Part shown: positions 6,607 to 14,507 of the stretch, piece after piece | How positions within the stretch are numbered: the first letter of the stretch is position 1 | How the letters are laid out: each line of letters opens with the position of its first letter | Virus record (IMG/VR): IMGVR_UViG_3300035661_000369 | Coordinates: 1-20,957 of that record | Direction: 5' to 3' (one strand) | Origin: a virus | DNA length: 20,957 bases | The notes under the pieces: generated by a model | What the model was told of the DNA's origin: nothing | The model's database searches: none | What the model saw: only the letters and a program-made list of their open reading frames with translations | Position numbers and translations under genes: made by a program

Positions 6607-7019
6607 TTGGTCTTCCTCTCTTCGATCAATTCTTTCATAAAATCAACCCTTGCTGCTTCACATAAATCCTTAGAAGGTTTTGGAGTGTTCTTAATCGTAT
6701 TTATAGCAATGTCCGACACTTTCTTTTGCTCCGCCAATCTCTTAACAGTTTCGTCGATCATGACTTGTTTTTGGTCAGTTATTTCCTTTAACTTTTCAAC
6801 TGCAGCATTCTGTGTTTTTATTACTTCTTGATAATTCTCAATTGTTTTTGTATAATTTACAATTCGAGAATTCAATTCAGTTACAATGGGTTCATAATGG
6901 TTTCTGGTATGCTTAGCCCCAGACATTGTCCCCACAATAAAAACCACGACCACAAGAATTCCAACCCAAAGAATCTTCGAACTCAAGATTGGTCTAATCA
7001 TTGTTAAAAACGAAAACAT
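6603..7019 (-). CDS. Inner-membrane spanin subunit (Rz-like)
   Basis: A 138-aa protein with one N-terminal membrane segment (about 17-34, 'LWVGILVVVVFIVGTMSG'), a basic residue after it, and a long heptad-like helix (about 40-115) rich in Glu, Lys, Gln, Ile and Val that ends in a 'DLCEAAR' segment, a feature common in Rz-type proteins. ATG at 7019 with a strong AAAGGAG site about six bases before it. It is immediately followed by, and overlaps, the lipoprotein gene, the standard i-spanin/o-spanin arrangement. It would sit in the inner membrane with the coiled coil in the periplasm. Confidence 0.83.
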   Translation of the reverse strand: MFSFLTMIRPILSSKILWVGILVVVVFIVGTMSGAKHTRNHYEPIVTELNSRIVNYTKTIENYQEVIKTQNAAVEKLKEITDQKQVMIDETVKRLAEQKKVSDIAINTIKNTPKPSKDLCEAARVDFMKELIEERKTK

Positions 7020-7030
7020 TGTATTCTCCT

Positions 7031-9424
7031 TTAAGAAATATCAACAGTCACAAACACATTCGTGTTATTTTGTTCAAACCTTTTTGGGTTCGTCTTGAAC
7101 AAATTTGAATATCGACCAATATACGCAAGTGACTCGTAAAAATCGCCCACATTGGTTTGATTGGTGCTATAATTACCAATTAGTTGAGGAATAACGACTT
7201 GTCGTTGATTCCAGATAAACGATTTCGTTTCTATGTTATATTGACCATCCGCAGCGAAATATCTTGTTGGGTCGTCTGAGGATAATATTTCTGGCGTCGA
7301 CATATAACTAAATCTTGTCTTTGGAGAAAGTGGATCATCTATTACATCTCCAGCCATTCTCTCGAGTAACTTTGTATTTAAATATGGAGTCCCAAAGGAA
7401 CTCGAATTGTTAAACAACGAAAATACTTCAAACTGTTCATTTTCTATATTTAATGCCGAATCAACTACATAATGAGAATCTAACCAGATTTGCTTCGAGG
7501 TTTCACCGTTTGCAATCATTGTCGAGAAAGAAGATGTACTCGGTTGGATGTAATCATATTCTCCCAATACATATGCAGCAACTTCGACTTCCTTTCGTTT
7601 ATATGGATTATTGATGAGTTCGTTGAAATCCAGAATTGTAAAATCGTAAAATTCGCGATATACGTTTGGATCTCTATAAGTGGTATTTAAAATAGCATCG
7701 TCGACGACATATTCTTCCAATAACCACCAGTCTCTTGCTTTAATTTCTAATTCAATCGCTGCGAGAGATGAAGAATTATCATATTCATCAGCGTGAGCAT
7801 ATCCATCGACAACGAATGGAGAATCGCAAATATATCCAGAAGTATCTAACACGTCTCCGATAATCATATCTTCGATATCGGCAATTTCTTGTATTGCAAG
7901 TTTGTTTACGTCGATTTTATTATTGGTATTGAACGAATTTCCATTCCACATTTCAACCTTTAAGAAAAGATTGATGATGTCCTCAAGAAGACCAACCCCA
8001 ACAACGAACGCATCATAGTCCACAGTATAGAAAGTATATGATGATAGTTCGTCTTGGATGTTCCATCCATTCATGGTCATATTGAGTTCTGTAACATCTC
8101 GAAACTCGCCAAACATCTTGAACCCAGCGGGATGTGCAACCTCTTTAATGATGTCTGCATAATGCGACACGTCAACGCCCGCTTTCAGAACATATGAATA
8201 ATCTTGATAGAAATTGGAATCTTGAATTCTATCCTTATCGTTTAAGAACCCGTCTTTATTACTATATCCAGAATAAGTATGAACTGCTCCACTAAAAAGT
8301 TTCAAGAAGCAGTTTCTCCCAATGGACACAACAGATCCAGTAGGTGCCACATTAACATCAAACCCAGACCCTACAATGTCCAGTTCTTTAACGGATCCAT
8401 TTCCAGATATATTGGCTAAAACAGATGCTCCACTTCCATTTACAGACGAAATCGTTACGGCTGGAGACTTGAAATATCCATTGCCAGCATCAATAATTCG
8501 TATAGACGAAATATTGCCATCTACTGTAACGGATTCGACGATTGCTCTAGCACCACCACCGCCCGTTTCCATATTGTCAAAAACAACTTTATCTCCGACC
8601 GCATAGTTAGACCCAGGAGCCACGACTTTAATTGACGAAACGACTCCGCCAAGAACAGATTTAACATTCAAAAGACATTTCGAAGAAAACGATACTGGAA
8701 CTTCAATTGTTTCACCTGGGACAAAGTCATGTCCACCAGAAATAATTTCAATACGATTAACAATTGGGGATGAAATAAACTGAACAAATATTCCAGGTGA
8801 AACCTCACATCTAATCGTTTCGTTAGGTTGGAACCCGATTCCTTCTATATCTTCAACGAAGAGTTCTGCAACTTTCGTTGCCCCGACTAGATAACAAATA
8901 ATGTTATTTACACGAGCCCGAGTCTTGGATGTTTCGCCATATATGCTCTTTGAAATTAATTTGAACACATCGGACGTTTCACCCGAATAGTGAACCTTCA
9001 TCGAAGAAACGGTTTCCCATTTTCCATTAGAAGGTCTTAGCAAATCATTTCTTGGATAATAGAACTCAACTGGTTTATTATAAATTGCTCTGAAGAAAAG
9101 TTCGAATGCTTTTTCAGTTCCCTTTGCTTTATAGAAATCTAAAATATGTTTGATTAGTAATGTTTTGTCACTTGCAATTACATCTGGAAAATCTGTTAGA
9201 AATGTATTTTTAAAGAACTGAATGAATTCTGCCTTAGTGGTGTCAATATTTGAGTAATTCGGAATATTTGCGCCAGCACTTAATGGATTACCAGGTTTCC
9301 CTAGCCATTCGTAGTATGCTTCTAAAAATGGAATGATGAGTGCTTGATCTTCAAGCAAATAACGTGGAAGAACACTAGCAACGTTTGACTGAAACGAAAT
9401 TACGGTATCTAATGCGGTTGCCAT
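7031..9424 (-). CDS. Large baseplate/virion structural protein, cyanomyovirus-type (797 aa)
   Basis: Follows gp6 by 15 bases; ATG at 9424 with AAGGA about five bases upstream. The N-terminal 150 residues ('LPRYLLEDQALIIPFLEAYYEW', 'FYKAKGTEKAFELFFRAIYN', 'PVEFYYPRNDLLRPSNGKWE') match a domain I associate with virion structural proteins encoded after gp6 in cyanomyoviruses and related T4-like phages. Residues about 225-365 hold several 'I..I.I...G.GY...P.V.IS' type strand repeats. The C-terminal half is less distinctive, with many aromatic and acidic residues. It occupies the place of T4 gp7/gp8, and a peripheral baseplate wedge or fibre-attachment role is inferred. Confidence 0.75.
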   Translation of the reverse strand: MATALDTVISFQSNVASVLPRYLLEDQALIIPFLEAYYEWLGKPGNPLSAGANIPNYSNIDTTKAEFIQFFKNTFLTDFPDVIASDKTLLIKHILDFYKAKGTEKAFELFFRAIYNKPVEFYYPRNDLLRPSNGKWETVSSMKVHYSGETSDVFKLISKSIYGETSKTRARVNNIICYLVGATKVAELFVEDIEGIGFQPNETIRCEVSPGIFVQFISSPIVNRIEIISGGHDFVPGETIEVPVSFSSKCLLNVKSVLGGVVSSIKVVAPGSNYAVGDKVVFDNMETGGGGARAIVESVTVDGNISSIRIIDAGNGYFKSPAVTISSVNGSGASVLANISGNGSVKELDIVGSGFDVNVAPTGSVVSIGRNCFLKLFSGAVHTYSGYSNKDGFLNDKDRIQDSNFYQDYSYVLKAGVDVSHYADIIKEVAHPAGFKMFGEFRDVTELNMTMNGWNIQDELSSYTFYTVDYDAFVVGVGLLEDIINLFLKVEMWNGNSFNTNNKIDVNKLAIQEIADIEDMIIGDVLDTSGYICDSPFVVDGYAHADEYDNSSSLAAIELEIKARDWWLLEEYVVDDAILNTTYRDPNVYREFYDFTILDFNELINNPYKRKEVEVAAYVLGEYDYIQPSTSSFSTMIANGETSKQIWLDSHYVVDSALNIENEQFEVFSLFNNSSSFGTPYLNTKLLERMAGDVIDDPLSPKTRFSYMSTPEILSSDDPTRYFAADGQYNIETKSFIWNQRQVVIPQLIGNYSTNQTNVGDFYESLAYIGRYSNLFKTNPKRFEQNNTNVFVTVDIS

Positions 9425-9439
9425 ATAATCCTTTGCTGA

Positions 9440-11215
9440 TTACACAATCGTTTCTGCTTGCACTTGAACATCAATCTTTTCTGGAGAGATATAAAGCACT
9501 TGATTAAATTGTGGAATGATATCGTTATTTTCACAGACCCAAGTTATTTCAGAAAACTCACCGACAAAGTTTTCAACAACCAAATTATCTAGAACAATTG
9601 TTCCGTTAGTATAATCAACAGATCCAGCTTTATAATTTGGTAAATAAACTTTATTTGAAAATTCATTCAGTTTATAAGCAACGATGTTTCCCTTCGAATC
9701 ATCTTCCAATATATACGAACTCAACTGGTCGGAACTGAAATTCATTGGAGTTGAGCGAACAGACCCAAGTTTAATTGGATTCTTGAAATCGACCTTCAAA
9801 ATTTGAGTTGAGTTTATTTTTGGAACAAAACGATATACTAGGGTTACAGTTGAGATATTCCCAATCACTCCAGATACCTGGTCAATGCTTGACAATAAAT
9901 TTGAAAGATATAAAGGTTTTCCGTGTCCTTCTAATGCATCAATCCCAAATGCAATAATCTTATCGTTTACCGAACTCTTTAAAGCAGTTAAATCATTTAT
10001 AAGTCTCGGATTGTACTTAACAACAGTTTTCACTCCGACAAAAATATTTTGCGGGTCAACGATAGTTGGGACAATACGAAGAAATGATCTATCCAACAAA
10101 ATATCATTTATAATCATTCTCTTATTTTCTTGAGTCAGTTTTGTTCCGTCTTGCGTAGCAATAGACACGAACACTTTTCCATATTTTGGAGGATTCTCGG
10201 CTTCGCCACCCCAAACGTTAACTGATTTGGCGTATGGGAATTTGTCCATTATAACTGCTCGATAATCCTGTGTGGTGACACATCTATCTTGAGACGAATA
10301 CATCTTTCGGGCAGTTTGTCTAATTGAGTTGATTCCCTCAGCAGAAGCACCGCCAGTTGATGTAACATCAGTTGTTACAATCGGAGTAAATCCACCAATC
10401 GATCCAACTGTGAATGTTCTTGCAAAATTCCCAAATATTCCATTAGTAGCAATATATTCTAATCTAACCGTGTCGCCAACACTTAACGATTTACCTAAAA
10501 CGCCATCTCCGAAATAAACTTCGAATTGCATTGAATCGACTTCTTGAATATAGTAAATTGTTGAAGCATTAGTTAATCCAAGAATAGAGTTTGCTTCTGT
10601 ATAAAGAGAAAAAGTTGAACCACCAGATGGCTTTACATATACGCGAAGCGTCGATATATCCGCATTATTATTTGGAATAATAAATCTATCGGATGCTGGA
10701 TTTACAACGACGAAATCGTTCGTTATAATCTCGCCTTCATAGATCGGAAGATTTGTAATTTGAAACTGACCTGGATTGGTTATTGCATTCGTTGGAAAAA
10801 TTGAAACAGAATCTCTGTTTACGAATGTGAATATATTTGATTTAATTCTAGTTGAAAACTTTGTTCCTTTTGGAAGTTCAAGATTCACATAGTTCAAAGG
10901 CACCCCTTCGAACGTCAAAGATACTTGAGCCTGAGAAGCAACGATTGATCTTGGTGTATATCCAACCAATTTAGCAAGGGACACGACACTCGATCTAAGA
11001 ATTGCACTATCCAAAAACATTTCATTGGATAGCATATTTGCTAAATAGGCATATTGCTGAGAGTTATATGCTAACACCTCAATGATAGCATTTAGCCCAG
11101 ACCCATCAAAATCGTAATCAGTAAAGGTTGGATTATTTGAAAGAAAACTTTTTAAACTTTCTTTCAAACCATCATAATCTAACGAGGTAACATTAGCGGA
11201 AACGATTGAAGTCAT
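9440..11215 (-). CDS. 6: Baseplate wedge protein gp6
   Basis: A 591-aa protein (T4 gp6 is 660 aa), the ring-forming component of the baseplate wedge. Recognised by the N-terminal 'LDYDGLKESLKSFLSN', 'FDGSGLNAIIEVLAYNSQQYAYLANMLSNEMFLDSA' and 'LVGYTPRS' segments, the gp6/baseplate-J-like signature, and by the central 'RKMYSSQDRCVTTQDYRAVIMDKFPYAKSVNVWGGE' region. ATG at 11215 overlaps the gp25 stop as ATGA. The 25-6 order is conserved in many T4-like relatives outside the T-even group, whereas in T4 itself gene 25 lies elsewhere. It works with gp25, gp53 and gp48 in building the wedge and inner baseplate. Confidence 0.93.
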   Translation of the reverse strand: MTSIVSANVTSLDYDGLKESLKSFLSNNPTFTDYDFDGSGLNAIIEVLAYNSQQYAYLANMLSNEMFLDSAILRSSVVSLAKLVGYTPRSIVASQAQVSLTFEGVPLNYVNLELPKGTKFSTRIKSNIFTFVNRDSVSIFPTNAITNPGQFQITNLPIYEGEIITNDFVVVNPASDRFIIPNNNADISTLRVYVKPSGGSTFSLYTEANSILGLTNASTIYYIQEVDSMQFEVYFGDGVLGKSLSVGDTVRLEYIATNGIFGNFARTFTVGSIGGFTPIVTTDVTSTGGASAEGINSIRQTARKMYSSQDRCVTTQDYRAVIMDKFPYAKSVNVWGGEAENPPKYGKVFVSIATQDGTKLTQENKRMIINDILLDRSFLRIVPTIVDPQNIFVGVKTVVKYNPRLINDLTALKSSVNDKIIAFGIDALEGHGKPLYLSNLLSSIDQVSGVIGNISTVTLVYRFVPKINSTQILKVDFKNPIKLGSVRSTPMNFSSDQLSSYILEDDSKGNIVAYKLNEFSNKVYLPNYKAGSVDYTNGTIVLDNLVVENFVGEFSEITWVCENNDIIPQFNQVLYISPEKIDVQVQAETIV

Positions 11216-11589
11216 CTTGTTCTCTTCAGGATTACTGAAATATCTACGTCTTTGTTAAGCGATAAAATTCTAAAATAAATCCTCACAGCTAATGCTGGCA
11301 CATCTTCATAAAAATCTGATATGCATTTCAAAAACTTTACTCTTGGTTCATATCTATCAATTAAATTCTTGATATCAACTTGAATTTGTGCATTCTGAAT
11401 TTCAGTATAGGTCTCAAACAGAAGAGCAGAAATATTTCCGCCTCTATATGGACTAAACGGAATTTCGTAATAATTGGTAAGTATCAGATGCTTGACAGCA
11501 GCCTTTATCGCTTGTTCGTCAGTGAGCTGAACAACATCCTTTGTATTAGGATGCATCAGAAACGAAAGACCTACATCAACATAACGCAT
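11212..11589 (-). CDS. 25: Baseplate wedge protein gp25
   Basis: A 125-aa protein (T4 gp25 is 132 aa) with the gp25/W fold found in all contractile injection systems, where it nucleates the sheath at the baseplate. Seen here: 'LSFLMHPNTKDVVQLTDEQAIKAAVKHLILTNYYEIPFSPYRGGNI', then 'LFETYTEIQNAQI', 'RYEPRVKFLKCISDF' and a final pair of beta strands ('LAVRIYFRIL', 'KDVDISVILKR'). ATG at 11589 overlaps the upstream 75-aa gene's TAA by one base; its own stop overlaps gp6. These overlaps make the three genes a coupled unit. Confidence 0.93.
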   Translation of the reverse strand: MRYVDVGLSFLMHPNTKDVVQLTDEQAIKAAVKHLILTNYYEIPFSPYRGGNISALLFETYTEIQNAQIQVDIKNLIDRYEPRVKFLKCISDFYEDVPALAVRIYFRILSLNKDVDISVILKRTR

Positions 11590-11816
11590 TACTGCATCGC
11601 TTCGTCAAAGTAATCGTTTACGACAGTGGTTGCATCTTCAACAGAAATCCCATATTCTTTCGAAATCTTCTTGGCAGCGTCGGTTAGACGAGAAGCAATC
11701 CATTCGTCTCCGCCACTTTTCTTATATTTCTTGATATCCCTGTTCAATATCTGTTCGAGTTCAGAGTGAATTTCCTTCATCTTACCTTCTAAGATATATT
11801 CTTTAAACGTTTTCAT
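11589..11816 (-). CDS. 75-aa protein with capsid-targeting-like N-terminus
   Basis: Unknown protein inserted between gp5 and gp25. The N-terminus MKTFKEYILEG closely resembles the T4 internal-protein capsid-targeting sequence (as in IPI, MKTYQEFIAEA), and the residues I-L-E before G fit the I/L-x-E cleavage rule of the gp21 prohead protease. The rest is helical and charged (Lys/Glu-rich, 'DIKKYKKSGGDEWIASRL'). ATG at 11816 with GGAAT about six bases upstream and a late promoter box about 20 bases upstream. A small protein packaged in the head and injected with DNA is possible. In related phages similar N-termini also occur on other small proteins, so this remains a hypothesis. Confidence 0.75.
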   Translation of the reverse strand: MKTFKEYILEGKMKEIHSELEQILNRDIKKYKKSGGDEWIASRLTDAAKKISKEYGISVEDATTVVNDYFDEAMQ

Positions 11817-11834
11817 TTTGAATTCCTTTTAACT

Positions 11835-11842
11835 TATTTATC
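11835..11842 (-). promoter_or_regulatory. T4-like late promoter box GATAAATA
   Basis: The minus strand reads GATAAATA from 11842 to 11835, in the short gap between the gp5 stop (11850) and the ATG at 11816. Late promoters of this type start transcription a few bases downstream of the box, leaving a leader of about ten bases that includes the GGAATTC ribosome site. It would drive the 75-aa gene, 25, 6 and possibly the genes beyond. Confidence 0.7.
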
Positions 11843-11849
11843 TACCCAC

Positions 11850-14507
11850 TCAAGCATACTTCTTTCCATCACATCCAACAAGTCCAGATAGAATTCCACT
11901 ATTTCCAGAACCGAAAGTCGAACAGGGCTTGTGTCTATTTCCACTTGCAACTGCCGAAACATGGAACACTTCGGAGTGTTGGTGCTCCAAAATGAATTGG
12001 TCAAAATCAACCGCAGCCATGATTTCCCTTGCTCTATTTATTCCCAATAAAGGATCTGCCCTTGAAACATCGGAAAATTGAAGATCGACTGCTTGCCCTT
12101 TACAATGTTGCGAAACTCTACCATTTCCAGCTTGAGTATTTCCATATCTAAGCCCAGATACTATTTTCATACTAGGCCCATAAATTGCTAACAATGGCTC
12201 AAGAACAGTTGTTGCAAGAACCCTAAGATTTTCGAGTATTTGCTGTTCTGTCAACCCGTATTGTGCCTTTAATCCATTCTTTGCTAAATCTTTCACCCAA
12301 TAATGTGTGGACAACCTATCATCAGTTATAACATCGTCCGGAGTTCCAGGGGGTGTTGGTTCTGGAGTGGTTGGGGTCGATGTTGCCGCATCTTGACTTT
12401 GTATTTCAGTCATTCCGTTTGAAATTGCAGTAGATTCTTCATTTTTTGGAACAGTTTCGTCTGAGTCATTTTCATAAAGTTCAACTGTTCCATCATCCAG
12501 AATCATTCTATTTACGGAAACATCTAAAGTATCGCCACACACGTTTCCTGTTTCGACTGAAAATGATCTATATTCTCTATCTGTTGATTCTAAGCCGACA
12601 AGATGAAGAACTTCCCTCGCATTCACATACGTATCACCGCGTCCTGAAACTGCTGCGGTATATCCAGTCAAAAATGCAGTATCGCTCGCTGAAACTGCCG
12701 CGGTGTTCCCAGACAAACTTGCAGTGTCGCTTGCTATAATATTAACATTTTTATTCGAAGATATTTTGAAATCGCCTTTGGTTTCAAAGGTCATATCATC
12801 TTCACTCAAAAAACTCAATTTTCCCTTCACTGAAAGCGAATAATCTCCGCCAACATAAATCTTCTTGTCTCTTAGGTTGATTTCAAAATTATCTTGTTGT
12901 GTTCTAAAAACAATATTACCATCTGGGTGGAATTCAATAAACGATCCCTGGCGATGATAAATTTGAACTCTCTCTGCCCCAACCGTATCGTCCAATTCAA
13001 TTACATGACCAGATTCCGTGCATGTCACGTGATTTAATGGATATTTCGAATTATATTTACTTTTTGGCTCTTCCCAGACTTTGCCACCACATGCAACATT
13101 TACGTTGGTTACTCTATTCTGTTCTTTAACCCGAACAATAGTGTTATCAATTTTTTCATTTCTTGCCAACCGATGAACATCGGATTCTCCAACCCAAGAC
13201 TTTCTTGGGTAGTATTCTTGTGGATCTCTAAACCCCAATTTATTGGAAACTCTTTGTCTACCAGGAGGCGGCGGGAATCTTCTTTGATTTTCGGCTTGTT
13301 GTGCTGGCGTTATGTCTTCTTGTCCAGTTGGTGGAATAGTTGGTGCTTTCTCTGTTTGTTCTCCACAAGCATCACACAGTACAAGTAGTTCGGCCGATTC
13401 GGATGTGCAACGATTTCTAATACCATTCCAATAACTTGGGCTACTTCTAAAAAGTGTCTGAACATTGTTCTTAATATAATCAAAACACGTTTGAACGATT
13501 TCCGCGTCACACATCGTTGAAATATCTTTTTCATTCAACGCTTTCGTAACGACTGATGTGTTGGGGCCAAGCCAAACTCCAATCAAAAACAACATTTCTT
13601 GAATTGGATATCCACGCTTTCCTAAATCTGGATTTTTACGAACTTGTGGTGCATAGTTAACCGATCTAGCAAATTCATATTGCTTTTGTTTGAAGTTCGG
13701 ATCGGATGCAAGAGAAACCCATGCCTTGTCAAATGCTGGAGTTCCTGGTGTCATTCCAGCAAACGTCGATGAATATCCAGACGATTCAATGAATTGAAGG
13801 ACTGGAGATTTCCCCTTTGAAAGAGCATTCTGTCTACCAGAACTCGTCGCTGGCATATAAGACGCAAACTGGAAACATCCATATGACGCTCCACCTAAAT
13901 CTCCACTAGCCTTACCAAGATAATCGTTTACCATGGTAGGAACATTTCCAGATTCACGATTTGCGGTCAATTCTCCAATCTTGTCCAACATAGAACCAGA
14001 TGAAACAGAAGATGAAGCCGAAGATTGAGTTGAACTAGGAGAATTAGATGAATTTAAAATCTGAGTTTTGTTGATTTGATTTCCGTTTGAATCAACCGAA
14101 ACGGCGCCAGGATCATCTGGATTATACGACGTCAACCCAGCTGTTGTCGGGTCGGCGGCATTGGTTATTGATCCGAATGCGTCGGTAACCAAGTCGTCGG
14201 TTCTTTCTGAAACAAGATGTGGATCGGCTGGAATCCCACCAATCGTTCCGAGAATTAACGGTTCTTGGAACGATCCCTCATCTTTAAAAACCACTACAAC
14301 CCACGTTCCCTCAACTGGACCCATCGGTGTATGACCAATCCCATTCATTGCCGCACTTGTTATCGGCTGAATCGGTTGTGCCCAAGGAAGATCTGCTACT
14401 GGAAGAACTGTTTTGTTGTCAGTATGAACACCGACTACTCGAACACGACAACGACCCAACTTATCTGGGTCATTCCGACTTTCTACACAAGCATAATACA
14501 GTTTCAT
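11850..14507 (-). CDS. 5: Baseplate hub spike gp5 with two peptidoglycan hydrolase modules
   Basis: An 885-aa protein (T4 gp5 is 575 aa). Residues 1-95 are the OB-fold of gp5/VgrG ('SRNDPDKLGRCRVRVVG', 'EGTWVVVVFKDEGSFQEPLILGTIGG'). A Ser-rich linker (150-172) leads to a lysozyme/transglycosylase-like domain (about 172-380) with 'RESGN' (Glu185) and 'GGASYGCFQF' (205-214). Residues about 430-690 are the triple-stranded spike helix ('EEPKSKYNSKYPLNHV', 'TESGHVIELDDTVGAERV', then short repeats such as AVSASDTA). After a Pro/Thr linker, residues about 735-865 form an M15-type peptidase with metal ligands His801, Asp808 ('HCKGQAVDLQF') and His849 ('FHVSA'). It pierces the cell wall during infection. 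The start at 14507 overlaps the hub gene (ATGA). Confidence 0.9.
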   Translation of the reverse strand: MKLYYACVESRNDPDKLGRCRVRVVGVHTDNKTVLPVADLPWAQPIQPITSAAMNGIGHTPMGPVEGTWVVVVFKDEGSFQEPLILGTIGGIPADPHLVSERTDDLVTDAFGSITNAADPTTAGLTSYNPDDPGAVSVDSNGNQINKTQILNSSNSPSSTQSSASSSVSSGSMLDKIGELTANRESGNVPTMVNDYLGKASGDLGGASYGCFQFASYMPATSSGRQNALSKGKSPVLQFIESSGYSSTFAGMTPGTPAFDKAWVSLASDPNFKQKQYEFARSVNYAPQVRKNPDLGKRGYPIQEMLFLIGVWLGPNTSVVTKALNEKDISTMCDAEIVQTCFDYIKNNVQTLFRSSPSYWNGIRNRCTSESAELLVLCDACGEQTEKAPTIPPTGQEDITPAQQAENQRRFPPPPGRQRVSNKLGFRDPQEYYPRKSWVGESDVHRLARNEKIDNTIVRVKEQNRVTNVNVACGGKVWEEPKSKYNSKYPLNHVTCTESGHVIELDDTVGAERVQIYHRQGSFIEFHPDGNIVFRTQQDNFEINLRDKKIYVGGDYSLSVKGKLSFLSEDDMTFETKGDFKISSNKNVNIIASDTASLSGNTAAVSASDTAFLTGYTAAVSGRGDTYVNAREVLHLVGLESTDREYRSFSVETGNVCGDTLDVSVNRMILDDGTVELYENDSDETVPKNEESTAISNGMTEIQSQDAATSTPTTPEPTPPGTPDDVITDDRLSTHYWVKDLAKNGLKAQYGLTEQQILENLRVLATTVLEPLLAIYGPSMKIVSGLRYGNTQAGNGRVSQHCKGQAVDLQFSDVSRADPLLGINRAREIMAAVDFDQFILEHQHSEVFHVSAVASGNRHKPCSTFGSGNSGILSGLVGCDGKKYA

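Noticed and set aside
6698-6705. Exact TATAAATA on the minus strand inside the i-spanin gene.
   Set aside because: It lies within coding sequence about 90 bases before the o-spanin start, and an eight-base match is expected by chance in AT-rich DNA. The overlapping genes do not need a separate start.
12640-12740. Short repeats in gp5 (AVSASDTA-like) as a separate mobile or regulatory repeat.
   Set aside because: They are in-frame structural repeats of the spike beta-helix, expected for gp5.
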